Assembly (NCBI RefSeq): GCF_018502385.1
Contig: NZ_CP075523.1
Coordinates: forward strand, 2,108,001 to 2,172,000
Source of the DNA: Synechococcus sp. LA31
GTDB lineage: Bacteria; Cyanobacteriota; Cyanobacteriia; PCC-6307; Cyanobiaceae
Length of the DNA: 64,000 bases
Direction: 5' to 3'
The notes beneath the pieces were generated by a model. That model ran no database searches and was not told the origin of the DNA. It saw only the letters and a program-made list of their open reading frames with translations. Below, piece by piece: positions 24,831 to 36,134 of this stretch (position 1 is the first letter of the stretch; each line of letters starts with the position of its first letter). Both the position numbers and the translations under genes were made by a program.

Positions 24831-26504
24831 TTGCTCACTGGACTGCGCCTTCAGAACATCGCGCTGATTGAGCAGTTGCAGCTCGATTTCAGCGACGGAT
24901 TCACGGTGCTCACCGGTGAAACCGGCGCTGGTAAATCCATCTTGTTGGATGCTCTCGACGCTCTGCTTGGCGGCACCGGCCCACGCTTGCTGCGCCAGGG
25001 GAGCGAGCGCGGTGTGATCGAAGCCAGCTTCAGCCTTACCCCCCCTCTGCAGAGCTGGTTGGCGCAGCAGGAGTTGGAGGCTGATGACGCCGAAATCCTG
25101 CTCAGCCGCGAATGGCGCCTCAGTGATGAGCGCCTGAGTAGCCGCCATCGGCTGAATGGGGTGGCGGTGAATCGGGCGCAGATCCAGGAGCTGCGGCCAC
25201 TGCTGCTCGATCTCACCGTGCAGGGCCAAACCCAACAACTGGCGCGCCCGGGCCAACAGCGCCGCTGGTTGGATCGTTTCGCCGGGGAGGGGCTCCAGGC
25301 CCTGCTCATACCGGCGGCCGAGGCTTACCGCAGCTGGCGCTGCGCTGCTCAGCAGTTGGAGCAGGCCCGCAGCAATTGGCAGCAGCTGCAGCAGGAGCGC
25401 GAGCGCCAGGAGCAGGTCTTGGCAGACCTTGAGGCGGCCCAGCTGGAGGATCCCGCCGAACGCGAGCAGTTGCAGGCTGAAGAGAACCGCCTCGCCCATG
25501 GGGTGCGCTTGCAGGAAGGGGTGATGACGCTCCTCGGCCGCCTGGTGGATGGTGCTGACGACGCTCCCTCCGCTCTCGACCATCTGGCCGCTTGTGAGGG
25601 GGAGTTAGCGGCGATGCAGCAGCTGGATCCGTCGATCGCTGAACTGGCGGGCTGCGCCAGCGATGCTTTGGCCCAGCTGCAAGATCTGGCTCGCGATCTC
25701 GATCGCTACGGCGCCTCGCTGGAGAGCGATCCAGACAGCCTTGGGCAGTTGCAGGAGCGCATCGCCCAGCTCAAAGCACTGGAGCGGCGCCATGGCAAAA
25801 CCTTGGCCGAGCTGATCGAGTGGCGCGATCAGTTGCGGGGGCAGCTGGCGCCCGGCGGCGCTGAGGCCAGCCTGGAGGCCCTCGAAGCGGCTGAGTTGGC
25901 AGTGCGTCGCCAGCGCGACCGCTCCAATGCGGAGCTCACCACCGCCCGCCAGGCTGCCGCGGCACACCTGCAAGAGCAATTGATGCAGGCCCTGCGGCCC
26001 ATGGGCTTGGCCAACGTGCGCTTCAGCGTGGCGATCGAGCCGGCGGCCCCGGGCGAGGAGGGCGCTGACGCCGTGCAATTTCTCTTCTCCGCCAACCCCG
26101 GTCAGCCCCTGGCACCGCTGGCGGAGGTGGCCTCCGGCGGCGAGATGAGCCGCTTCCTGCTGGCTCTCAAAACCTGCCTGGCCGCGGCGGACCAGCACGT
26201 GACGCTGTTGTTCGATGAGATCGATACCGGTGTGAGTGGCCGCGTCAGCGGCGCCATGGCTGAGCTGCTGCAGCGGTTGGCCCAGCAACGCCAGGTGTTC
26301 TGCGTCACCCACCAGCCCCTGGTGGCCGCGGCGGCCGACCACCACTTCCGCGTGGCCAAGGAGGTGCGCGGCGGCACCACCCACACCCAGGTGTCCCAAC
26401 TGCGGGACACCCAGGCCCGCCAAGCGGAACTGGCGGAACTGGCCGGGGGCGACTCCGGCGAAACGCGCAGCTACGCCGCCAGCCTGCTGAAGCGGGCGGG
26501 CTAA
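24831..26504 (+). CDS. recN: DNA repair protein RecN
   Basis: An SMC-like ATPase for double-strand-break repair. The frame is open from 24717, but the RecN consensus begins LTGLRLQNIALIEQLQLDF, so TTG 24831 (557 residues) is the likely start. Walker A is VLTGETGAGKSILLDAL. A long central coiled coil follows, rich in Gln/Glu/Leu. The C-terminal lobe has the ABC signature VASGGEMSRFLLALK and Walker B TLLFDEIDTGVSG, then QVFCVTHQPLVAA. No LexA-box-like sequence was found in the 107 bp before it. uvrA follows 46 bp downstream, making a repair gene pair. Confidence 0.95.
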   Translation: MLTGLRLQNIALIEQLQLDFSDGFTVLTGETGAGKSILLDALDALLGGTGPRLLRQGSERGVIEASFSLTPPLQSWLAQQELEADDAEILLSREWRLSDERLSSRHRLNGVAVNRAQIQELRPLLLDLTVQGQTQQLARPGQQRRWLDRFAGEGLQALLIPAAEAYRSWRCAAQQLEQARSNWQQLQQERERQEQVLADLEAAQLEDPAEREQLQAEENRLAHGVRLQEGVMTLLGRLVDGADDAPSALDHLAACEGELAAMQQLDPSIAELAGCASDALAQLQDLARDLDRYGASLESDPDSLGQLQERIAQLKALERRHGKTLAELIEWRDQLRGQLAPGGAEASLEALEAAELAVRRQRDRSNAELTTARQAAAAHLQEQLMQALRPMGLANVRFSVAIEPAAPGEEGADAVQFLFSANPGQPLAPLAEVASGGEMSRFLLALKTCLAAADQHVTLLFDEIDTGVSGRVSGAMAELLQRLAQQRQVFCVTHQPLVAAAADHHFRVAKEVRGGTTHTQVSQLRDTQARQAELAELAGGDSGETRSYAASLLKRAG

Positions 26505-26550
26505 GCATCCGACCAATCCCCGTAGACTCCCCTATTCCCGAGCCGCCCGG

Positions 26551-29517
26551 ATGCCCCGCGCCCTCGCCAAGAGCGTGAACGAGAAAGCGGCCCTGCAGGC
26601 GCTGAATGGCGGCTCGCTGGAGGACGTGATTCGGGTGCGCGGCGCCCGGCAACACAACCTCAAAAACGTCGACGTCACCATCCCGCGCAACCAGCTGGTG
26701 GTGTTCACCGGCGTGAGCGGCAGCGGCAAGAGCTCGCTGGCGTTCGACACGATCTTTGCGGAAGGTCAGCGCCGCTACGTGGAGAGTTTGTCGGCGTATG
26801 CGCGGCAATTCCTCGGCCAGGTCGATAAGCCGGATGTGGATGCGATCGAGGGGCTCTCCCCGGCCATTTCGATCGATCAAAAATCCACCAGCCATAACCC
26901 GCGCTCCACGGTTGGCACGGTCACCGAGATTCAGGACTACCTGCGGCTGCTGTTTGGCCGGGCCGGTGAGCCCCACTGCCCGGAGTGCGACCGCTCGATT
27001 CGGCCTCAGTCGATCGACGAGATGGTTGATCAGATCCTGAAGCTGCCGGAGGGCACGCGCTACCAGTTGTTGGCCCCAGTGGTGCGCGGCAAAAAGGGCA
27101 CGCACGTGAAGCTGCTCTCAGGCCTGGTGGCCGAGGGCTTCGCGCGGGTGCGTATCAACGGCGAAGTGCGCGAGCTGGCCGACAACATCGAGCTCGACAA
27201 GAACCACGCCCACAACATCGAAGTGGTCGTTGATCGCCTCGTCTCCCGCGAGGGCATTCAAGAACGACTCACCGATTCCTTGCGCACGGCCCTCAAGCGC
27301 GGCGACGGCCTGGCACTGGTGGAGGTGGTGCCCAAAGCGGATGAGGAGCTGCCAGAGGGGGTGGAGAAGGAGCGCCTCTACTCCGAAAACTTCGCCTGTC
27401 CGGTGCATGGCGCTGTGATGGAGGAACTGTCGCCGCGGTTGTTCTCGTTTAACAGCCCCTACGGCGCTTGCGCTGATTGCCATGGCATCGGCCATCTGCG
27501 CCAGTTCACGATGGAGCGGGTGATCCCGGATCCTTCGCTGCCGGTGTATGCGGCGGTGGCTCCTTGGGCGGAGAAAGACAACGCCTATTACTTCTCCCTG
27601 CTCTATTCCGTAGGTGAGGCCTTCGGCTTCGAGATCAAGACCCCCTGGAATGAGCTTTCTCCTGAGCAGCACGAGGTGTTGCTCCACGGTTCCAAGGAGC
27701 CGATCTCGATTCAGGCCGATAGTCGCTACCGCAAATCGCAGACGTATGAGCGGCCGTTTGAAGGCATCCTGCCGATCCTCGAGCGCCAACTGCGCGATGC
27801 CAGTGGTGAATCAATCCGCCAGAAGCTGGAGAAATATCTAGAGCTGGTGCCCTGCGCCAGTTGTCATGGCCTGCGCCTCAAACCGGAAGCTTTGGCGGTG
27901 CGGGTAGGGCCCTATCGCATCCATGAGCTCACCAGCAGCAGCGTGGGTGAAAGCCTGCGGCGCATCGAAGAGCTGATGGGCGTTGGTGCTCACGAAGGGG
28001 ATGAGCCATTGCTGAATGCTCGCCAGATCCAGATCGGCGATCTGGTGCTGCGCGAGATCCGCATGCGGCTCAAGTTTCTGCTCGATGTGGGGCTCGACTA
28101 CCTCAGTCTTGATCGCCCGGCGATGACACTCTCTGGCGGTGAAGCCCAGCGCATCCGTTTGGCCACCCAGATCGGCGCTGGTCTCACCGGCGTGCTTTAC
28201 GTGCTCGATGAGCCGAGCATCGGCCTGCACCAGCGTGATAACGACCGGCTGCTCAACACGTTGATCAAGCTGCGCGATCTGGGCAACACCCTGATCGTGG
28301 TGGAGCACGACGAAGACACGATCCGCGCCGCTGATCACATCGTGGATATCGGCCCTGGAGCTGGCGTGCACGGCGGTCACATCGTGGCCGAAGGCGATTT
28401 CAATACCCTGATTAGCGCGGAAGACTCGCTCACCGGTGCCTACCTGAGCGGTCGCCGTTCGATCCCCACCCCGGCAGAACGGCGCGACACCGGATCCCGC
28501 AAGATCACCTTGGTGGGCTGCGAGCGCAACAATCTCGCCGGCTTCGATGTGGAGTTTCCGCTGGGCCGGCTGGTGTGTGTGACCGGTGTGAGCGGCAGCG
28601 GCAAGAGCACGATGGTGAATGAGCTGCTGCACCCGGCCCTGGAGCACAAGCTCGGCATGAAGGTGCCTTTCCCCTCCGGCGTGCAGGAGCTGAAGGGGAT
28701 CAAGGCGATCGACAAGGTGATCGTGATCGATCAATCACCGATCGGCCGCACGCCTCGCTCCAACCCCGCCACCTACACCGGCGCGTTTGATCCGATCCGC
28801 CAGGTGTTCGCCGCCACGGTGGAGGCCAAGGCCCGCGGTTATCAGGTGGGTCAGTTCAGCTTCAACGTGAAAGGTGGCCGCTGTGAGGCCTGCAGCGGCC
28901 AGGGTGTGAACGTGATCGAGATGAACTTCCTGCCTGATGTCTACGTGCAATGCGATGTATGCAAAGGCGCCCGCTACAACCGCGAGACGTTGCAGGTGAA
29001 ATACAAGGGCTACACCATCGCCGATGTGCTGGAGATGACGGTGGAGCAGGCCTCAGAGGTGTTCTCCGCCATCCCTCAGGCGGCAGATCGCCTGCGCACC
29101 CTGGTGGATGTGGGCCTCGGTTACGTGAAGTTGGGCCAGCCGGCGCCCACCCTCTCAGGTGGTGAAGCCCAGCGGGTGAAGCTTGCCACCGAACTCTCCA
29201 AACGCGCCACGGGTAAGACGCTCTATCTGATCGACGAACCCACCACCGGCCTCAGCTTCTACGACGTGCATAAGCTGATGGATGTGATTCAGCGTTTGGT
29301 CGACAAGGGCAATTCAGTGCTGGTGATTGAGCACAACCTCGACGTAATCCGCTGCTCTGACTGGATTATTGATCTCGGCCCCGATGGTGGTGATAAGGGC
29401 GGCGAGATCGTGGTGACGGGCACTCCAGAAGAGGTAGCGGAACATCCCACCTCTCATACGGGGCGCTATCTCAAGCAGGTGTTGGAGCAGCATCCGCCAC
29501 AGCCCGTGGCGGCTTGA
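26551..29517 (+). CDS. uvrA: UvrABC system protein A
   Basis: A 988-residue damage-recognition ATPase of nucleotide excision repair. It has two ABC modules: Walker A FTGVSGSGKSSLAFDTIFAE early and VTGVSGSGKSTMVNELLHP in the second half, with two TLSGGEAQR signatures (starting LSGGEAQRIRLATQIG and LSGGEAQRVKLATELS). The zinc-binding cysteine pairs are in CPECDRSI, FACPVHGAV with GACADCHGIG, and GRCEACSGQG with YVQCDVCKGARYN. Length is normal. It is on the same strand as recN and converges on the gyrA family gene with 75 bp between. No clear terminator was seen there. Confidence 0.98.
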   Translation: MPRALAKSVNEKAALQALNGGSLEDVIRVRGARQHNLKNVDVTIPRNQLVVFTGVSGSGKSSLAFDTIFAEGQRRYVESLSAYARQFLGQVDKPDVDAIEGLSPAISIDQKSTSHNPRSTVGTVTEIQDYLRLLFGRAGEPHCPECDRSIRPQSIDEMVDQILKLPEGTRYQLLAPVVRGKKGTHVKLLSGLVAEGFARVRINGEVRELADNIELDKNHAHNIEVVVDRLVSREGIQERLTDSLRTALKRGDGLALVEVVPKADEELPEGVEKERLYSENFACPVHGAVMEELSPRLFSFNSPYGACADCHGIGHLRQFTMERVIPDPSLPVYAAVAPWAEKDNAYYFSLLYSVGEAFGFEIKTPWNELSPEQHEVLLHGSKEPISIQADSRYRKSQTYERPFEGILPILERQLRDASGESIRQKLEKYLELVPCASCHGLRLKPEALAVRVGPYRIHELTSSSVGESLRRIEELMGVGAHEGDEPLLNARQIQIGDLVLREIRMRLKFLLDVGLDYLSLDRPAMTLSGGEAQRIRLATQIGAGLTGVLYVLDEPSIGLHQRDNDRLLNTLIKLRDLGNTLIVVEHDEDTIRAADHIVDIGPGAGVHGGHIVAEGDFNTLISAEDSLTGAYLSGRRSIPTPAERRDTGSRKITLVGCERNNLAGFDVEFPLGRLVCVTGVSGSGKSTMVNELLHPALEHKLGMKVPFPSGVQELKGIKAIDKVIVIDQSPIGRTPRSNPATYTGAFDPIRQVFAATVEAKARGYQVGQFSFNVKGGRCEACSGQGVNVIEMNFLPDVYVQCDVCKGARYNRETLQVKYKGYTIADVLEMTVEQASEVFSAIPQAADRLRTLVDVGLGYVKLGQPAPTLSGGEAQRVKLATELSKRATGKTLYLIDEPTTGLSFYDVHKLMDVIQRLVDKGNSVLVIEHNLDVIRCSDWIIDLGPDGGDKGGEIVVTGTPEEVAEHPTSHTGRYLKQVLEQHPPQPVAA

Positions 29518-29591
29518 TCAGTCCTGCCTGATCCTCAGCTGGGTCTCTGGCAGGCGTTTGCGTCTCCTCAAGGGGTCGCTGATGCTGCTAT

Positions 29592-32096
<2,505 letters not shown>

Positions 32097-32149
32097 CCGT
32101 TGCTCAGGCCGGGGGGCTGAAAGTGGCGCTCAGCCTACCGATGCTGTGC

Positions 32150-33037
32150 TTAACCGTCGCCCAGGTCGTCGGACGCGCCCGCATTGGCCTGGGCGCGCTC
32201 CACGTCGGCCTTGAGGGCTGGTTCAGCAAGCAGTTGCGCTGCAGCGCTGCGCAGTCTGGGCCCCCAGAGTTGCTCCTTCTGCCAGCTCTCGAGCACGTAG
32301 TTCGGATCCTCGGCCAGGGCCTTGGCCGCTAGCTGCAAGCTTTCGGTGTTGCCGGGTTGGGCTGCGTTTAGCGCTGCAGCCAGGGCCAGGTTGGGTTCCG
32401 CTGCATCCTTGATGCCCACCACTCGCCGCCAGCGTTTGATCGCTTCGCCGGCCTTGTTTTGCTCGTAGAGCACCAGCGCCTGGTTGTTGATCGCTTCCCA
32501 GAAATCGCTGCGCAGTTTTGAGGCCCGTTCGAACGCTCCCAGGGCATCGCCCGACTTGCCCATCAGGATGTAAGCGTTGCCCAGATCGAAGTAGGCGCCA
32601 GCATTTTTGCCGTCGAGCTTCAGGCCTTCGCGGATCAGGTCAGCCGCTTCTGAAGGCCGGCTGTCCTTGAGGGCCAGGGAGCCCTGGGCAAACAGGATGC
32701 CGGCGTTCTTCGGATCGAGCTCCCGTGCTTTGGCGAGCGACACGGCAGCTTCCTCATTCTGATTGCTGCGCAGTTGCGCCTCCGCCAGCAGCACCCAGCC
32801 CCGCGGATCATCCGGGATCAGTTGCACCGTGAGGGCTGCCAGCCGGGCTGCATCGTCCGCCTGGCCGATGCGCAGCAGCCGGGCCGCCGCCTGGGCAATG
32901 CCGAGGCCCGCCCCTTCGAGATTGCGTTCCGCCGGCACAGCCACATACGGCACCAAGGCGTGGGCTGGCTGCGCGGTCGTCAGGGCCGAGAGCATCAGGG
33001 GTGCCGCCGCCAGAACCTTTAACCAGCGCGCAGCCAT
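32150..33037 (-). CDS. Exported TPR-repeat protein
   Basis: A 295-residue protein from ATG 33037. It has a signal peptide (MAARWLKVLAAAPLMLSALT, cleavage near QPAHA) and about five to six tetratricopeptide repeats covering residues 45-230 (for example GWVLLAEAQLRSNQNEEAAV and AYFDLGNAYILMGKSGDALG). The longer frame to 33214 overlaps queG and is not credible. TPR proteins scaffold complexes; here export to lumen or periplasm is inferred. From memory it is conserved between gyrA and queG in picocyanobacteria. Its partner is unknown. Confidence 0.85.
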   Translation of the reverse strand: MAARWLKVLAAAPLMLSALTTAQPAHALVPYVAVPAERNLEGAGLGIAQAAARLLRIGQADDAARLAALTVQLIPDDPRGWVLLAEAQLRSNQNEEAAVSLAKARELDPKNAGILFAQGSLALKDSRPSEAADLIREGLKLDGKNAGAYFDLGNAYILMGKSGDALGAFERASKLRSDFWEAINNQALVLYEQNKAGEAIKRWRRVVGIKDAAEPNLALAAALNAAQPGNTESLQLAAKALAEDPNYVLESWQKEQLWGPRLRSAAAQLLAEPALKADVERAQANAGASDDLGDG

Positions 33038-33063
33038 CGATGCAAAACGATCACAGTCGCAGG

Positions 33064-34002
33064 TTAGGCAGGGGCGCCAGGGCTGGCTGCGGCAGCACGG
33101 ATGTTGCGCCGCCACATCGCTGGTTTGATCCGCCGCAGGGCGGAGGCGCGCAGCTTCTCGTCCCATTCGGCATCGCTCCAGGCCAGTGCTTCTTCGGCGT
33201 GTAGATCCAGCCACCAGGGCCGCGGTTGCATGTCGGGATCACTGCTGCCTTTCAAGGCTCTGTGATTCCACGGGCAGACGTCCTGGCAGATGTCGCAGCC
33301 AGCTACCCAGCCCTCCAGCGCGCCGGCGATCGCGGCGGGTAGCTCGGGATTGCGGTTTTCGATGGTGTGGAACGCGATGCAGCGGCGGGCATCCACCACA
33401 AATGGTTCTGTGATCGCGTTGGTGGGGCAGGCATCGAGGCAGGCGCTGCAGGCGCCGCAGGCCGGCACCGCCGGCGGGTCGGCCGGCAGCACGGCGGTGG
33501 TGAGCAGATGCCCGATCAGGAGCCAGGAGCCGTGCTCGCGGCTGATCAGGTTGCTGTGTTTGCCGATCCAGCCCAGGCCTGCTTCTTCCGCCCAGGCCTT
33601 GTCCAGCAGTGGCGAGCTGTCCACGCAGGCCCGCCAGCCCACCCCCGGCAGCTGCACGTCTAGCCAGCGCCCGAGGGCCCGCAGCCGCCCATCGATCACC
33701 CGGTGGTAATCGCGCCCCCAGCCGTAGCGGGCCACCTTCAGGCTTCCCGCTGCCCGCTCCGCCTCCACCCAATAGGGCAATCCCACCGCCACCACGCTGC
33801 GCACCCCTGGCAGCAGGGCTTCCACAGCGCGGCGGCGCGGGTCGGCCATCCAGGCCATGTCGGCTTGGTGGCCTGCGGCCAGCCAGCGCTCGAGGGCTGC
33901 GGTGCGTAGGTGCAGTCGTTCGCTGCCGGCGGCTGAGGCGATGCCTACCGCCACAAAGCCCAGCTGCCTGGCTTGTTGCTTAAGGGTGTCAGCTAGATCC
34001 AC
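33064..34002 (-). CDS. queG: Epoxyqueuosine reductase
   Basis: A 312-residue cobalamin-dependent iron-sulfur protein that reduces epoxyqueuosine to queuosine in tRNA. Signatures are KVARYGWGRDYHRVI, CVDSSPLLDKAWAEEAGLGW with GKHSNLISREHGSW, and two 4Fe-4S motifs, CGACSACLDACPTNAI and GCDICQDVCPWN, ending in RNIRAA. The link with the corrin gene cobH in the window is functional (B12 as cofactor), not positional. It is divergent from the HpsJ-like gene. Confidence 0.97.
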   Translation of the reverse strand: MDLADTLKQQARQLGFVAVGIASAAGSERLHLRTAALERWLAAGHQADMAWMADPRRRAVEALLPGVRSVVAVGLPYWVEAERAAGSLKVARYGWGRDYHRVIDGRLRALGRWLDVQLPGVGWRACVDSSPLLDKAWAEEAGLGWIGKHSNLISREHGSWLLIGHLLTTAVLPADPPAVPACGACSACLDACPTNAITEPFVVDARRCIAFHTIENRNPELPAAIAGALEGWVAGCDICQDVCPWNHRALKGSSDPDMQPRPWWLDLHAEEALAWSDAEWDEKLRASALRRIKPAMWRRNIRAAAASPGAPA

Positions 34003-34037
34003 CGCCCCTACGATTGCGCGATTGCGTCAACACCACT

Positions 34038-34688
34038 GTGAGTTCAGCAGCGTCCGGCCGTTTCGGCAGCTTGTTCCGTTGGCTGGGCATCACCCTGGTG
34101 GCGCTGCTGGTGCTGCAGCTCCTCGCGGTGCTGAGCGTGAACGGCTGGGGTGAGGAGAGCTTCCGTCAGCTCCTCTCCACCACGGTGGTCACCCAGTCGC
34201 CCATGGCCTTCGTGGGCATGTTGCTGATGTTGATCGGCCAGCGCCTGGATGAGCCCGTTCCCGGCCGCACGCCCCTGCGCTGGTTCGTGGCGGTGGTGAG
34301 CGGCCTGTTGGCCCTGGCTGTGCTGATCACCATCCCGGTGAGCATCAGCGGTGATCGCGCCGTGAGTGATCAGGCCAACCAGTCTCTGCTGGCTCAGCGC
34401 GGTCAGCTCGAGATGGCGAAGGCTCAGCTCGAGAACCCCCAAGTGCTCGATCAGGTGATCGCCCAGGGCGAGCAGGCCGGCCAGATCCCCGCCACCGCCA
34501 GCGATGCCGAGAAGAAGAAGGCGGCTCAAGCCTTCATGACTCGCCAGCTCGATCAGGCTGAGGAGCAGCTCAAGCAAGCCGAAAACCGCCGCGACCTGGC
34601 GGCCAACCAGCGCCGCATCGGCGGCACGGGCACAGCTGTGGTGCTGCTGGTGGCCTTCACCCTGCTGGCTGTGGTGGCCGTTTTGTGA
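34038..34688 (+). CDS. HpsJ-like membrane protein
   Basis: A 216-residue protein from GTG 34038 (a TTG at 34014 would add eight residues). It has hydrophobic helices at roughly residues 13-33, 53-66 and 80-100, a soluble heptad-rich helix (LAQRGQLEMAKAQLENPQVL to QAENRRDLAANQRR) and a final helix (VVLLVAFTLLAVVAVL). The layout matches the HpsJ family, named in filamentous cyanobacteria for polysaccharide secretion. In unicellular species its role is unknown, so I keep the name as a similarity call only. A run of T follows the stop (34719-34724). Confidence 0.65.
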   Translation: MSSAASGRFGSLFRWLGITLVALLVLQLLAVLSVNGWGEESFRQLLSTTVVTQSPMAFVGMLLMLIGQRLDEPVPGRTPLRWFVAVVSGLLALAVLITIPVSISGDRAVSDQANQSLLAQRGQLEMAKAQLENPQVLDQVIAQGEQAGQIPATASDAEKKKAAQAFMTRQLDQAEEQLKQAENRRDLAANQRRIGGTGTAVVLLVAFTLLAVVAVL

Positions 34689-34747
34689 GGGCGGCTGGCT
34701 AAGTTGCCAATTGGACTTTTTTCACCGGACGCCCCGGCCTGTCATTG

Positions 34748-35494
34748 GTGCAATCCAGTCCCAGACCTGAGCAGCCCCTGGGCGATCGCCTCCAGCAGGA
34801 CCTCAAGAACGACCTGATCGCCGGCCTGTTGGTGGTGATCCCGTTGGCCACCACCATCTGGCTGGCCACCACGGTGACGCGCTTCGTGCTGGCGTTTCTC
34901 ACCTCGATCCCCAAGCAGCTCAATCCCTTCAACACCCTCGATCCGATCCTCCAGGAGTTGATCAACCTGGGCTTGGGCCTGTTGGTGCCCCTCCTCGGGA
35001 TCCTGTTGATCGGCCTGATGGCACGCAACATCGTGGGCCGCTGGTTGCTCGAATTCGGCGAGGGCACGCTCCAGCGCATTCCCGTGGCGGGCAGCGTGTA
35101 CAAAACCCTCAAGCAGCTGCTGGAAACCTTCCTGCGGGATAACTCCAGCCGTTTCCGCCGGGTGGTGTTGGTGGAATACCCCCGCGAGGGCCTTTACTCC
35201 CTCGGGTTTGTTACGGGCGTGCTCGGCGCCACTCTCTCCGCCGGCTTTGATCAGCCGATGCTGAGCGTGTTCATCCCCACGGCCCCGAATCCCACCACCG
35301 GCTGGTATGCCGTGGTGCCCGAAGCCTCGGTGAAAGACCTCGACCTTTCGGTGGAGGATGCCTTCCGCACGATCATCTCGGCCGGCATCGTTAACCCCGA
35401 CGAGCGCGAAACCCCCGCCAGCCGCAGCTTCTCCAGCCTGCTGGCTCAGCTGCGGGCCCCGGCCTATTCCCCCATTCCTTCCAACAAGGCCTGA
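34748..35494 (+). CDS. DUF502 family membrane protein
   Basis: A 248-residue protein from GTG 34748; a TTG three bases earlier is equally possible. Two membrane segments are clear (LIAGLLVVIPLATTIWLATT and LGLGLLVPLLGILLIGLMA), followed by the family motifs IPVAGSVYKTLKQLLETFL, VVLVEYPREGLYSLGFVTG and VFIPTAPNPTTGWYAVVP. DUF502 proteins occur from cyanobacteria to plants, where relatives are named LIKE COV; the bacterial role is not established. The stop overlaps the nusB start (TGATG), so the two genes are translationally coupled. Confidence 0.88.
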   Translation: MQSSPRPEQPLGDRLQQDLKNDLIAGLLVVIPLATTIWLATTVTRFVLAFLTSIPKQLNPFNTLDPILQELINLGLGLLVPLLGILLIGLMARNIVGRWLLEFGEGTLQRIPVAGSVYKTLKQLLETFLRDNSSRFRRVVLVEYPREGLYSLGFVTGVLGATLSAGFDQPMLSVFIPTAPNPTTGWYAVVPEASVKDLDLSVEDAFRTIISAGIVNPDERETPASRSFSSLLAQLRAPAYSPIPSNKA

Positions 35495-36120
35495 TGCAGA
35501 GCCGCACTGTTGCCCGTGAACTGGCCCTGTTGATGCTCGGCCAGATCAGTGATCGTCAGCCGGCGGCTGATCTACCCCTTGATGCGCTGTTGCAGCAGGC
35601 GCAGGCCTCGCTAAGCCAGCACGTGCGCGAAGCCCTTGATCAGGCCGCCACCGATCTCCAAGCCGCCCAGCAGCAGCTGCTCGATAGCGAACTGCAGGAT
35701 CAAGGGGGCGCTGATCAACTTCCTCGGATCCGCCAGCACCTGCAGGAGGGCCTAGCCCACGCTGAGCAGGGCCTCAATCGCCTGTCCGCCAGTCTCGAGC
35801 TGCCCCGATTGCTGATGCTCTCGGATCAAGACGAGATCCGCCGTGGCGCCGTGGAGCGTGCACGGGCCGTGCTGCGCGGCCGCGAGGATCTCGATCAGCG
35901 CCTCGATGCTGTGATGGAGGGCTGGCGCCTCACCCGTCTGCCGCGCATCGATCGCGACATCCTGCGCTTGGCCGCCGTTGACATTGAGCAGTTCAAGACG
36001 CCCGCCGCTGTGGCCTGCAACGAAGCGGTGGAATTGGCCAACCGCTACAGCGACGAACAAGGTCGCCGGATGATCAACGGCGTGCTTCGCCGTTTCACCA
36101 GCGCTCCCGCTAAGGGCTGA
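35494..36120 (+). CDS. nusB: Transcription antitermination protein NusB
   Basis: A 208-residue NusB, which with NusE/S10 binds boxA RNA for rRNA antitermination. The N-terminus MQSRTVARELALLMLGQISD and the C-terminal LTRLPRIDRDILRLAAVDI, FKTPAAVACNEAVELANRYS and INGVLRRF are the conserved helices. The middle (about 25-95) is longer than in E. coli NusB, as is common in cyanobacteria. It begins at the TGATG junction with DUF502 and is followed by ftsY 14 bp later, so these three form one operon. Confidence 0.94.
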   Translation: MQSRTVARELALLMLGQISDRQPAADLPLDALLQQAQASLSQHVREALDQAATDLQAAQQQLLDSELQDQGGADQLPRIRQHLQEGLAHAEQGLNRLSASLELPRLLMLSDQDEIRRGAVERARAVLRGREDLDQRLDAVMEGWRLTRLPRIDRDILRLAAVDIEQFKTPAAVACNEAVELANRYSDEQGRRMINGVLRRFTSAPAKG

Positions 36121-36134
36121 TTCAGGAGGCGCCC

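Noticed and set aside
29518-29591. Possible terminator between uvrA and the gyrA family gene
   Set aside because: Only a weak six-base CCTGCC/GGCAGG pairing and no T tract were seen.
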